Source: Ceratothoa steindachneri
Taxonomy: Eukaryota > Arthropoda > Malacostraca > Isopoda > Cymothoidae
Length of the DNA stretch: 64,000 nucleotides
Assembly: GCA_963969495.1 (NCBI GenBank)
Contig: OZ018317.1
Location: 218,712,651-218,776,650 of the forward strand
Direction: 5' to 3'
Position 1 is the first letter of the stretch, and each line of letters begins with the position of its first letter. This document shows, piece by piece, positions 1 to 10,867 of the stretch. The position numbers were made by a program, and so were the translations under genes. The notes beneath the pieces were generated by a model. The model worked only from the letters and a program-made list of their open reading frames with translations. It was not told the origin of the DNA and ran no database searches.

Positions 1-180
1 CTTCCAAGTACTTTCGAAGTTTATTCACTTCATTCTCAAGGATAACTACACGAGAAAATAATATAATAAAGGTTCATAGAAAAGTGTTACTATAAAGTTA
101 TAACAATCTATTACTCCCCAGCTAATTAGAAGGAAAACAGATGTGACAAATATTATGTTACCTTCCCATACTCCCCACAG
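1..180 (-). mobile_element. Penelope-like element 3'-terminal fragment
   Basis: The reverse complement of the first 80 bases closely matches 59690-59770, which lies just downstream of a PLE GIY-YIG domain. Both contain TAGTTATCCTTGAGAATGAA followed by a stretch ending in TTCGAAAGTACTT. I read this as the non-coding 3' end of a PLE in minus orientation. It is cut by the window edge, so its length is unknown. A separate PLE coding end on the plus strand begins at about 181, so the two pieces lie next to each other in opposite orientation. Confidence 0.6.
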
Positions 181-660
181 TTAATCAATTTCAAAAAGTT
201 GGCACGGACCAACAGTATCAATGTTGCCTTTCAGTGCGAGAATACGATCATATATAACTTATCCAAAATTAGATCGATCGATAAAGAACAGGGTGTTTAT
301 TTTGTTCCCTGCAAATCATGTAATGAAGTATATATCGGTGAAAGCAGCAGATTTTCCAAAAGATTGAATGAACATAAATGCGATATTCGACGTGGTGCCC
401 TCTCTTCGAGTTTATTTCTACATATGTCCAATGAAAATATCAAATTGATAATGCTAAAATAGTTTATAAGTCTCACAATTATATACATCGACGCTTAATT
501 GAATCGGCACTTATAAAAGAAATTCCCAACTTTAATACTTCCAACGGCCAATTCAATACTAATACCTTAATAAGCAAGAAATGCATACTTCTGCTTCTCA
601 AAAATGCCACTACATTTCCGCATCATCCACCTTAACCCCACTGATTTGTGTGTTTGTACG
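181..660 (+). pseudogene. GIY-YIG endonuclease end of a Penelope-like element
   Basis: The reading frame from 199 encodes GVYFVPCKSCNEVYIGES followed by RLNEHK. This is the GIY-YIG nuclease signature with the Cys pair (CKSC) found at the C-terminus of Penelope-like retroelement proteins. The frame stops at 462. The homologous sequence continues in another frame to about 635 (NYIHRRLIESALIKE), where the conserved C-terminal glutamate-containing helix would be, so one frameshift is present. No reverse transcriptase precedes it; the fragment begins at the junction with the inverted PLE tail at 1-180. In an intact element the domain would nick target DNA for target-primed reverse transcription. 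Confidence 0.75.
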
Positions 661-696
661 TTAAGCAACTTCTGTATTTCACTTGTCTACCAGTGA

Positions 697-725
697 CTGA
701 CGATGGCGGATATTTCCGTCGAAAC
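697..725 (+). ncRNA. hammerhead-ribozyme-like core
   Basis: CTGACGAT is followed by GGCGGA, a short loop, TCCGTC, and then GAAAC. This order matches the hammerhead core: a CUGANGA box, stem II and GAAAC. Stem II would be six pairs including one G-U. The motif sits between a PLE coding end and a (TA)n tract. Hammerhead ribozymes are known from PLE termini. Stems I and III were not checked in detail, so catalytic competence is not claimed. Confidence 0.4.
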
Positions 726-739
726 ATGGTTTCGCATAT

Positions 740-744
<5 letters not shown>

Positions 745-821
<77 letters not shown>
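745..821. repeat. (TA)n microsatellite
   Basis: An uninterrupted TA dinucleotide run begins about 20 bases after the hammerhead-like motif of the PLE fragment. Reading frames through it give only Tyr-Ile repeats and are not genes. Confidence 0.98.
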
Positions 822-824
<3 letters not shown>

Positions 825-1935
825 GTCGTAGGTCCGGTTAGATCTTCTGACCTCCGTTTGCTTTCCGTGTCTCGGAACAATTGACTGATAGCATGCAAGG
901 TAACTCTGCAGTTGAGCCTTGCCTCGAATAATGCAATTGAACTAACTTTGGGCTCCAATAAATCTCTAAGAGTGACTAATTATACTTGACCGAATTAATT
1001 CAACTATCTAGAAGGTTCTCTATATCAAACTAGGCGAAACAAAATAAACTTTACTACTGTACAAACACAAATAAAATACTGGACATGAGAGATAAATAAA
1101 AATAAAATAATGGACATGTAAGCTAAATCAAGGTATACATACTCGGCCGCACACAACCGCTAACAATTCCGGGTGGATCTGCCACTCCAACGATTCTGCT
1201 GCTCAAGATAAGCACGAGGATGACGTGGAGTGGGGGGAGCACTGAGCTCGAGTACTTTCAAACAGCACAGGTTGGGTTTGCACTTAAGACCGTTTAGTAC
1301 TCGGCCTGTTCGAAGTTTTGACGGAAAATTGAACCTGTATTGCAGTAACCACAGTCATCCTCGAAAGAAGGGATCGAGGGAGTATTTGCCGGGAAGGAAG
1401 CTGAACTCGAGAGATCTTTACTCGTTTGTTTCTTTTTTTCTTGTCTTCGGGGTCTTGGGGTATGGGAGGCAGAGAGAATAAGCTTTAAAGAGGGACAAAA
1501 TAGACACTCGTAAAGATAATGCAAGCAAACATATTACAAAAATTATGGCCGGATCTAGTTTAAGTACGGAAATATTCAGAGAGCAATGAATGTTTTAGTT
1601 AATATTTAACAATTATCCCAACTTAATTTCCGCCTACGCTCAGCCAGCGATCAGAGCCTACAGGCCTTACCTTATGTGACGTCTCTTCTTACCAGAATGC
1701 TAATTTACCCAGGCCAATTCTTTACTATTTATACGAAGCCCCGTAAGTGAAAGTTACAGAGGCGCTGTAATGGGGATTTTGCTTTATCTATATACAGGGG
1801 CACCGGAAGTGAATTTAAAACTTCACACCATCTCGCAAAACCTTTCGTTGTTACCGATAGGCTTTCTCTAGGCCGTGTTATCGAATGGAAGTGACCTCAA
1901 AAGAAGCCGATCGCGGCTTTTTCCGTCCTACGCGT
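822..1935. other. no recognisable gene
   Basis: This is a mixed-composition stretch. Short open frames (for example 1230-1481) have no domain or motif that I recognise and no splice-site context, so I call no feature. Confidence 0.6.
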
Positions 1936-2749
<814 letters not shown>

Positions 2750-5040
2750 AAATAACGGTGGCGCTAATAAACTTAATCGTAGTTGGAAAAAGCTATACAA
2801 CATTATGCTCGAAGTATAACGATGTAGATGCTATCCTCTCGGACAACGAACAGAAGGCAGTAAATATAATAGGACAAGAAGCAAGGAAGCCTCTCCCCCA
2901 CTCTCTACAATTTTTGCGACCATTATTTGCAGAAAGTTCGAAAGTTGGATGGGAGAACACACGAAGGATGAATTTAAATAAGAAATCCAAGTTCAACACG
3001 ACTGGGCAAGAATCTGCGAGGCTATTAATTTCAATAACCACACACATGTGTTCAAGGTTACTTTTGAAAGCATCTAGATGGCCCCAAAAGCAAAAATCAA
3101 AGGTTTCCTTCCAGTCACCATGAGCAAACCACCTGGAGGAATATATGTCAACCAACTGCCACGACAAAGAAAAGATTTTATTTTGTGAGTGCGGCATGGA
3201 AGAGTATCGCTACAAAGATTGCGACTCAAGCACAACGAAATTCGTTAACTGAAAAAGTTAACATTACATCATGGCCCTTAACTGACCAGTGATAAAAAAT
3301 AATATTAAAACGAAAAGAGAGAGAGAAAGAAGCACAAAGACACTAATGTATGCAAGAGCAACAAAAACTATCGAAGAAAAATCAATAAAGTAAATCTGAT
3401 ACATACCCGGTGAAATAAATGCAGTGATTGTTACGTGCGTGGTACAAGCTCACGTAACAAACATACTCTGCCGTCCGTGTACGAGAAAGTACTTAATTGT
3501 ATTCTTAAGGAAACGATATAAATACCGAAAGACCCCAAATCCTGTAAAATCTTAACCATCAAAGACCCAAGGATTACGAAGGACTAATATAAAACAAGCG
3601 TGAAAGAAGAAGCAGAAGAAGTACAAGACTTGAATGAGAATAACTCCGAAACATACGTAAAGCCAAAAAGAGCAGGGAAATATACAAGGGCTACAAAGAG
3701 CAAATAAAAGACCTCAAAACCAACGAGGCGAATAAAATCAATATGGAGGCTAAAAAGAAACCCATCCTCAAACAAAACACGGAGAAGAAAGCATAGATAG
3801 AATATGTAATTTAGTATGCATAGAAACAACTTGAGGACATTAAATATTTACACCAATGGATGCACCGAGAAAAGAATATAACATATTTTGCACCATATTT
3901 TGCACTCTCGATTCATATATTATACCCATCTCCAAACACGGCGTTAACACAAATAAAGAAGGAATCAAAATCGGGAATTCAGACGTGTTAACAGTGAAGT
4001 ACTCTAAAAAAAAATACGAGAGGGGCCATATCTGTAAAAAAAAAGGATATATTATCAACAAATAGGAGGATTAGAGGAATTCTATTTAGCAATAGAAGTC
4101 AAGATGTACCTGGAAAAGATTACGATCGCAACAGGCTACCAAGCCCAGAGGCGCAACTACTTACCAATCCAGACATTTACAGCCATCTTTAACTGGAGGT
4201 TACAAACCATACCAGTGGAAGGCCGAAACGCATAATGCAAGGATGTCGATACCGAAATATCGGTTATGATATAAAATTGTCTGAATAATCTGATGGACAG
4301 GAGCATCGTCCAGAGCCTTGCTCCTGACTTCCCCACTTTCATCCGATAAAAAAGGACACCAAACCAGAGTTTTGCCTAACAAATTTCCTCTTCCCTTACA
4401 ACTACTATATCTAGCCAGCCCAAGTCGCTTATACTGAATATATCGGTGTCTGAATAAATATCAACAAAACTCCGATACAAATACCATCATCACAGACGAA
4501 GAAGTACAATAGGGCGGTTTTGGGAGAATACGAACGTCTACTACAGGGTTACACGCCAGCAGATCTAGACGAAGAAACGCTCGAAGAAATTAACGAGGAT
4601 ATGCAGCAGCTGAATAAAAAAAGATTAGAGCTGACTAGGAATAAATCCCCAAAACCGCCTACATAACAATATCCAACTATAAATAAATATCAAATAGACG
4701 AAAGCTTTGCACCGTTAAATGGGGAGAATATATGTATCTAGATGGATCGGAGCGGAACCTATCCGAAATATGACAACTAATAGGAGAGATCAAGGAGGAA
4801 CTGATTTAAATTATACTCGGGCAACCATAACAGAGCAATCTCTGTCAATACAAAAACTCGATAATGAGTCCTCACACAAAGATTTGGGGAAGAAAGTAAG
4901 AAGATTAAAGAGATCACCACCAAAAAAGAAATTGAAAATAGAAAATGCGGATAAGGAGATTAAAAAGGAGGAATATGAAATAGAAGCAATATTTAGGGAT
5001 CGGTGGGAAAAGATATTCAAAATAAACTAGGAAGAGAATG
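2750..5040 (+). mobile_element. decayed jockey-like LINE (ORF1, endonuclease, start of RT)
   Basis: Pieces line up in order with the better copies at 29-34 kb and 46-51 kb. Around 2935-3120 one frame reads SWMGEHTKDEFK, then HTHVFKVTF, which parallels PWIGDRTKEELA and YTYVFKVIF of the copy at 29.9 kb (ORF1). Around 3930 it reads ISKHGVNTNKEGIKI, parallel to the endonuclease segment ISEHGVNTN. Around 4530-4610 it reads DLDEETLEEINEDMQQLN, parallel to LEEIDEEINKIT. At 4930-5020 it resembles the linker before the RT. Stops and frameshifts occur throughout and the RT is missing, so this is an old relic. Its exact ends are not defined. Confidence 0.75.
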
Positions 5041-5424
5041 ACACTTATCTCCACCCAAGAATACTCACATTCAAAATAATTAGGGCCACGAAGGGTTCCC
5101 TAATCACTGCTTGATCGCAAAATACGACTTGGCTTATTATACGAAGTCTTTCGCCTAGCACCACCTTTATTTCTCTAAATAGAACCTGGTAAGTTTATCA
5201 ATGGGATCCTCTTTGTCTGGCTGCCCACCTCTTAGTGAAAGACGGATTCCCTCGATGTACCTCATATTCCTCCTTTAATATTATTTGGTACCAGAATAAA
5301 GTGACACGAAAATAGCTCGGATCCCTCACAAGATATCCCATATTTTTATAAATACAAAATAAGTGCTATATGATGTTTTTCTTTTCTCACTACTGGTCTA
5401 TACCGGAGGGGCAAAAAAGCAATT
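5041..5424. other. no recognisable gene
   Basis: AT-rich sequence between two relics. Nothing coding was recognised. Confidence 0.6.
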
Positions 5425-6480
5425 GTCTACCCAAAGTTTGAATCTACTATTCGTCATCTTTGACCTGATCCTCAGCCATCATCTGAAATACTGAGCGATG
5501 ACACGAACAGCTCGTATGAACCAGAATCATCCCATCTCGTCACCCACCCTGACCTTAACGATTGGTTCCGTCATCTAACCCTTACTAAACAACAGCGCGA
5601 ACTCCTAACCTCCGGTCTGCAAGAATGGAATCTGTCGGACAAAGATGAACCAATTCTACTCAATGGAATAACAATCTTTGTATTTTCAATGATATCATAA
5701 AACTCTTTGATGCTCTTGAATTAAGCTATGAGCTAAACCATATAAGACCCAAGCCATTAATGGGTGACAATTGGTTATACAAAATCTATATGATTTTTGT
5801 GCAAGCGTGACAGCAGAGCAAAATAAGAACATTATGTACGTACACAATGGCCACCTCGAGAGTCTAATATCCGAGTCCCATAATGTTGTTATTCACTAGT
5901 AAAAAGGATCTGATCATTTTGCTCCTCTACATATAAAATAATATTTAATGAAACAGTCTGACAAAACTTTATAAACTGTGTTTCTAGTACCTCATGGAAT
6001 TATTTCCAAAATTATGTGATGCTAACTAAAATAAAAGAAGGCATATTTGTTGACCGTCAGATTCGTCCACATATCGCTGATAAGAATTTTGGATAAATAT
6101 TAAATGAAACTGAGTTAGCTTCATGGTGTACATTGAAAGGTGTTTGCAATGGACTGCTGAGAAAGCATAGATAGGGCTAATATAATGTTTTAGTGGCTGA
6201 ACTAATCAATATTATCACATATTGGGTGCAACGTGTCACTGAAGCTTCATTTTCTGCAATCTCGTTTCTACTTTTCACCCAGAGAATGCATTTGATGCAT
6301 ATGATGACAAGGAAGAGAAGTTTCATCAAAAGATATTAATAATGCGAATGGAAATGGAGTAGAACCATGCTAGTCAAATTCTGCCGGAATCTAAAGCGTG
6401 ACCAACCAACAAGGGATATCATACGAACGTAGAGGTAAATACTACTCGTAAGTACAGAAACTCATTCTATTATACTTGTT
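5425..6480 (+). pseudogene. relic of an unclassified multi-copy arthropod protein
   Basis: Translated pieces in several frames resemble a protein family that I recall recurring in arthropod genomes as uncharacterised proteins. They include HLVTHPDLNDWFRHLTLTK and ELLTSGLQEWNLSDKD near 5535-5645, then KIKEGIFVDRQIRPHIADK near 6030, and AFDAYDDKEEKFHQKI near 6295-6340. The order fits the family as I remember it: an N-terminal leucine-rich segment, an IKEGIFV-QIR motif, and an E-x-FHQ-I motif near the end. Between the pieces are stops and deletions, so the copy is dead. The repeated occurrence suggests a transposon-borne gene, but I do not know its mechanism. No flanking inverted repeats were found. 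Confidence 0.55.
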
Positions 6481-6556
6481 AAGTGCTTATTGTTTAGTAG
6501 CGGGCGACACTACATCTCACTATGTCGGTCGGTCGGTCTCCTTTTTGTTTTTTTGT

Positions 6557-6801
6557 TTGGTAATAACATCATAACTAATTGGCCGATTCTAACGAAATTT
6601 GAACCCTTATGTTGTTTTACATTCTCTTTCGAATGATATAATTGCCAAAGTCCTCCCAAGTTAGCCGGGGAATTATTTAGCAATAAAATCATAATTATTT
6701 GACCGATTCTAACGAAATTTGAACCCCTTATGTTGTTTTTGAATATCTTTCGAATGATATAATTTCCAAAGTCCTCTCAAGGTTAGTCCGGGAATTATTA
6801 A
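6557..6801. repeat. two-copy tandem repeat, unit about 122 bp
   Basis: Positions 6557-6676 and 6677-6801 share CCGATTCTAACGAAATTTGA, CTTATGTTGTTT and TTTCGAATGATATAATT in the same order with a few substitutions. The array is preceded by a short GTCG repeat (about 6525-6537). No function is evident. Confidence 0.85.
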
Positions 6802-8554
6802 AAGTTTTGAAGGTCGTAAGGTCATAAATCAGACTAAGTGAGAGCACGCGACTTTTGGTCAGCAGACCTTGTTTAATGAAAATTTAATATTAACAATGGA
6901 GAATTTGGGGGGGCCTTAGACAATATCATTATTTTATTTTTTTAGTGTAAATATATGAAATTTAATAGGCATATTACGAGAAAATAAAAGGTGATAGGAC
7001 TATTTGATTATCAGATTCAGATTAAGCACAATTAAATTAATAGTAAATCCATAAAGTGGACTATGTTTTCTTCTTGGGCTTTAAATTTGTTATGGTGTTA
7101 TTATTAAACAAGAATTTTATTTTAAAATAACAAGCACTTTTCCTGTGTTATGACCCACCCTCTCGCCAAAATGATATAAAGAAAGGATTTCTGTGATTCG
7201 TTCTGGATGAGTATAAACTTGAGGAGCCAATCTTGAGCGATGATTCTCCATTCTTGGCTCAGTAACAGGGGAGGGTTGTCATAATCTCCGGGCGGCTGAT
7301 TCTCAACCCTTTTGTTTGGAGAATCATCCGCAGAGTCTCGATTAGATTAAGGTTTAGGGATCTTTTATCCATGGATCCCTTTATGGGGTAGTGGTGAGGC
7401 CCAAGCCATTTCGTTACTAGTGCCGGATGACACCTGGCCCGCTTCCAATTTGAAAGACGCTCATGGACCGTTCGTAGAAATTGCTATACGGGAAAATTTT
7501 GCTACCATTCTTTGTTTTACCGGTGTTTTAGGAGTAAATCTTCCTCTGCCAGACTTTAGAACGGGATCCCTGGCATTTTGTATCAACTTTATACCCCAGA
7601 ATAGCAAGGAAACATGATCTAGGTGAGGTTGGTATCTTTTTGAAATTATAAAAAGTCGTCGGGCGTCTAGTGCTGAACTGAGATAAGTTAAGGCCTGTGT
7701 TTGGGGTTTCATCCAAGCCTTGCTTTCAGCCTACCAAAGATGGAAGCTGTTTTCTGGGGCATTTTTGTTACGAAGGTAGGGCTGAAAGGGATCTTCGCGC
7801 ACCAAGGATTTCTGAAAAGTATGGAAGAGGAGTTAAAAAATTTCTATTGAAGCTATTAATACTCTTACAAACATATTATTATTTTTTTGTGCTTGTTTGA
7901 CAGCTGCAATTATCCACTAGTTAATATTAAAAATAATTTCGTATATATTTAACGTTGCCTAAGGTTAAAAATATTAATGGTACAAGTTTGAAGCCTATGT
8001 AAGCATGTGGTCTTGGGAAGAGGATCTTTCGACTATATATTGAGGGTCTAAAAAATGCTTGAAGCAAGCAACATTTTGAGCCTATTTTCAGAAAAAAACG
8101 ACGGAATCAGATACAAGCTAAGCTTACCATCTCTATCTAACTTGCTTGGTAATCTAATCTGTTACCATTAACTTCCATCTAAAAAATCAATTACATAGGA
8201 TTCATGAGTTCCTAGGTCACCCCTCTCTGTGGAATTTCAACGGATGTCTAAGGCACCCTTGGCTCCGCCGGAAAAAAAACCCTTATGTTGCCTAGGCTGG
8301 GACGCTACATATGTTAAGTTCCTTCAAGTACTACTGAAAAAGTTAGAGATGGAAAGGCACACGCCAAGTGGACAAATGTTATTATGACAAGAAGGTTCAC
8401 TTCCAAACTAAAGTGATTTGAGATGGGGTTGTAACATATGAACGGGGATGAGCGATAAATGCAATGAATTGCTTTAATTTTGAATGATTCCTTATAAAAT
8501 ATAATGTTATTATTTACTTTAGCGTAATCACTTTTTGCTACATTTTATTACTTC
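6802..8554. other. no recognisable gene
   Basis: The interval is AT-rich with one more balanced stretch at 7140-7850. Open frames at 7420-7617 and 7697-7900 have no recognised domain. An old LTR or other repeat is possible but cannot be supported here. Confidence 0.55.
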
Positions 8555-8625
8555 TTTTGTGGCGGTCGGGCGCGAAATGCAGCAAAACAGAGTTTTGCCG
8601 CATTTTACCTTACGACCGCCAAAAA
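8555..8625. repeat. inverted repeat / hairpin
   Basis: The left arm TTTTGTGGCGGTCG with AAATGC and GCAAAAC pairs with the right arm GTTTTGC, GCATTT and CGACCGCCAAAA, around an AGA loop near 8589. The arms are about 32 bases with a few mismatches. It could be the centre of a palindromic short transposon or a structured transcript end. No terminator role is claimed. Confidence 0.8.
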
Positions 8626-8940
8626 GGAAGAACAGATTTGGATAAATAACTTAAATTGTGCCTCTGCGAATTGAGAATAAAACCACAAAACAGTGTCTTT
8701 TTCTTACGCACTACTTTATTTTTGCAGCGAAAACGGCGATTTGATGGAAATGCTTTACACTGCGACTCAAACTCGCGACAGGTGAAAGAATTGCGAATCA
8801 CACCATGTTCCAAAATAAAACAAAAAAACCAGGGCACGATTACGGTCACTGTAAACCTCTTCTACGAGGTCTTCGAAATATATTTCAAATCTACCACAAG
8901 TCATAACGCAAAGAAGTATGCTTGGTAAAAATTATATAGG

Positions 8941-9037
8941 AAATGTGACGTCACTGTAGAAAATGTGACGTCACCGTAAAAAAATGTGATGTCAGTGTAC
9001 TATTTATTTGCAAAATTCCATTTCGACTGCGACGTCA
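8941..9037. promoter_or_regulatory. tandem TGACGTCA (CRE/ATF-type) sites
   Basis: A 20-21-base unit (AATGTGACGTCAC then GTA and A-run) is repeated three times. TGACGTCA lies at 8946-8953 and 8966-8973, and the variant TGATGTCA at 8987-8994. A fourth CGACGTCAT follows at 9030-9038. TGACGTCA is the palindromic binding site of CREB/ATF bZIP factors in animals. No recognised promoter or gene adjoins, so regulatory use is only a possibility. Confidence 0.45.
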
Positions 9038-9394
9038 TCGCAATTAAGAAGGAGAGTAAATATTGAAATTCAAACACGTTATCATAGTAATAGTAAAATC
9101 GACCGCTTAAAAATTCTATATATATGGATTCGCAAAAATGTCCTTGACCTAATAGGAATGATTAAATTTGTTTTTAAGCGATTATGGGTTTCTAATATTA
9201 ACCATATACAATTAGTTAACCACGGTAATAAGCCCAAATAAATTAGTCCAGCGATCATCATCATGGCACCACACACGGACGAGTCTAACTTCTGCTTTGA
9301 GGTTCGCGTTGACGGACCTCAAGGCAGTTTCCCATACGCTCCGCCTTGGCTCCTCTAAAATCATATGCGAACGGAAATAACATAAATATCACAT
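9038..9394. other. no recognisable gene
   Basis: Short frames only. Nothing was recognised. Confidence 0.55.
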
Positions 9395-9816
9395 TTAAAT
9401 ATTCTAATACCATTCGAAAATCATTGACGAGACTGCGCCCAATCAATCTCGATGCTAGGGTTTACAATATACTATGCTATAATTGCAAATTAACATAGAT
9501 CAGAGAGTCAGGCCACTTTAATAAGAGAATGAAAGAACATTTAGCTGATACCAGAAGGTGTACGAACTCTTCAAGTCTCTTTACGCACATGCAAAAGTAC
9601 GACCATAGAAGTGATTTTAACAATGCAAAAATCATTTATAAATCAAGCAATTATATTGAGAGGAAAATTGCAGAATCCATCATCATAAACAAATTTAACA
9701 AATATATAATGAATAGAGTCGCCAATAGTATTTATAACTACCAAGCCCCAGACACAATGCGTCTCGAGGATTATCAACTCTCCAGATTGTTTCCGGTTCC
9801 ATTTCATTTTGTTTAG
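9395..9816 (+). pseudogene. GIY-YIG endonuclease end of a second Penelope-like element
   Basis: One frame reads RVYNILCYNCKLT, a stop, then IRESGHFNKRMKEHLAD and continues to a TAG at 9816. The pattern is the PLE GIY-YIG domain: the GVYxIPC equivalent, a Cys pair (CYNC), the YIGES equivalent with its Tyr codon changed to TAG near 9497, and the downstream RxKEH. The later NYIERKIAESIIINKF segment corresponds to the C-terminal helix carrying the catalytic glutamate. No RT precedes it. It differs from the copy at 181-660, so it is a different PLE lineage or an older copy. It is followed by a hammerhead-like motif and a (TA)n tract. Confidence 0.75.
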
Positions 9817-9940
9817 CTTGTCATTCACGTCAGATTCACTCGAGTTATTTTTTTCCAGACTGTTTCCTGCTGTTTCATTTTGTTTAGGATACGTCTTACC
9901 TTATGTATACTGTGCTCCTTGCCTAGTTTCTTCATTATTA

Positions 9941-9965
9941 GTTGAAAATGGCATTTTGCCGAAAC
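9941..9965 (+). ncRNA. degenerate hammerhead-ribozyme-like motif
   Basis: TTGAAAATGGC, an ATTTT loop, GCC and GAAAC follow one another. This resembles the hammerhead core with a short G-C stem II, but the CUGANGA box is altered. It lies downstream of a PLE coding end, the same place as the motif at 697-725. The alteration suggests it is inactive. Confidence 0.25.
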
Positions 9966-10026
9966 TAGTCCGATAGTTATAAATAAATTCTTTATTCAAA
10001 TATTGTGGTTTACCATTATCTTTCAC

Positions 10027-10028
<2 letters not shown>

Positions 10029-10111
<83 letters not shown>
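10029..10111. repeat. (TA)n microsatellite
   Basis: A TA run at the 3' side of the PLE fragment ending near 10020. The Tyr-Ile frames across it are not genes. Confidence 0.98.
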
Positions 10112-10114
<3 letters not shown>

Positions 10115-10830
10115 GGCCAAAATGGCGATAACATCGATTTCAATTTATTCCAAGTATTATTTCGAGATAACAATTCTCATCTTCGGTAGTTTCTAAAGTA
10201 GATAAGTGATGAATCTGGATACGTAAAAAAATATTTAAGATTGGAATGAAAATAAAATTAAAGTAAAGCGGGTGTTAGTATCAACCTTTTGATATAACCC
10301 CCTTAGAATATGGAGAATTTTATGAAACTGGTGATGAAAGGTATGCAAATGATGAATATTTGTGAAAAAAACATACTTTTGGCAGAAAAGTTCAATTCTG
10401 ATTGATCTAACCTACATCAATTTGAAGTTGAAATATTGTTAGTTCTGGGTCATTTACAATATTTTATTATTATTTTAGTTACCCATAAAATATCAAATTT
10501 CCTGTTTTCTATCATCAATACATTTATGTAGTCTGAAATATATTTGTCTAAAAAAATGTAAAAATGTATTAGAGAGACAAGAGAAGTAGGAAGCCTGTTA
10601 AAAATGACCCTTAATTTAGTTTGGTCTAACTCCAAAATTGCAAGTAGCCAGTACTCATTGCTCAGTGGAAGGCAATATGCCAATAGTGTTGCCAGTTCTG
10701 GTAACTATTGTAGTAACTGGTAACTGTTTATAGAGCATTTACCTTTTTTTTAATGCTAGTAAAGGCTGTGGATCATTTTATAATAACATATAATTATTTG
10801 GTAGGGATTATTTCTCAATTTAAGTGCTAT
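10112..10830. other. non-coding stretch upstream of gene A
   Basis: No coding sequence was recognised. It may hold the left end, promoter and first exon of the element carrying gene A, because a 3' splice-site-like sequence lies at its right edge. I could not define a terminal inverted repeat. Confidence 0.5.
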
Positions 10831-10844
10831 CTTTTCATTTGCAG
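10831..10844 (+). other. 3' splice site just upstream of gene A
   Basis: A pyrimidine-rich stretch ends in TTTGCAG at 10844, 23 bases before the ATG at 10868. It fits an acceptor for an intron in the 5' untranslated region. Gene B, facing it, has the same arrangement (TTTTTTTCAG just before its ATG). The donor was not located. Confidence 0.5.
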
Positions 10845-10867
10845 ATATACCTGCGATAAGTGTAACA

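Noticed and set aside
1230..1481. 83-codon plus-strand frame and overlapping minus frame
   Set aside because: No recognised motif, overlapping frames on both strands, no splice or promoter context.
7420..7900. Open frames in a balanced-composition stretch, suspected LTR retrotransposon part
   Set aside because: No protease, RT, integrase or paired long terminal repeat could be identified.
8941..9037. Reading the repeated TGACGTCA units as a CRISPR-like array
   Set aside because: Units are 20-21 bases with no spacers and the genome is clearly eukaryotic.
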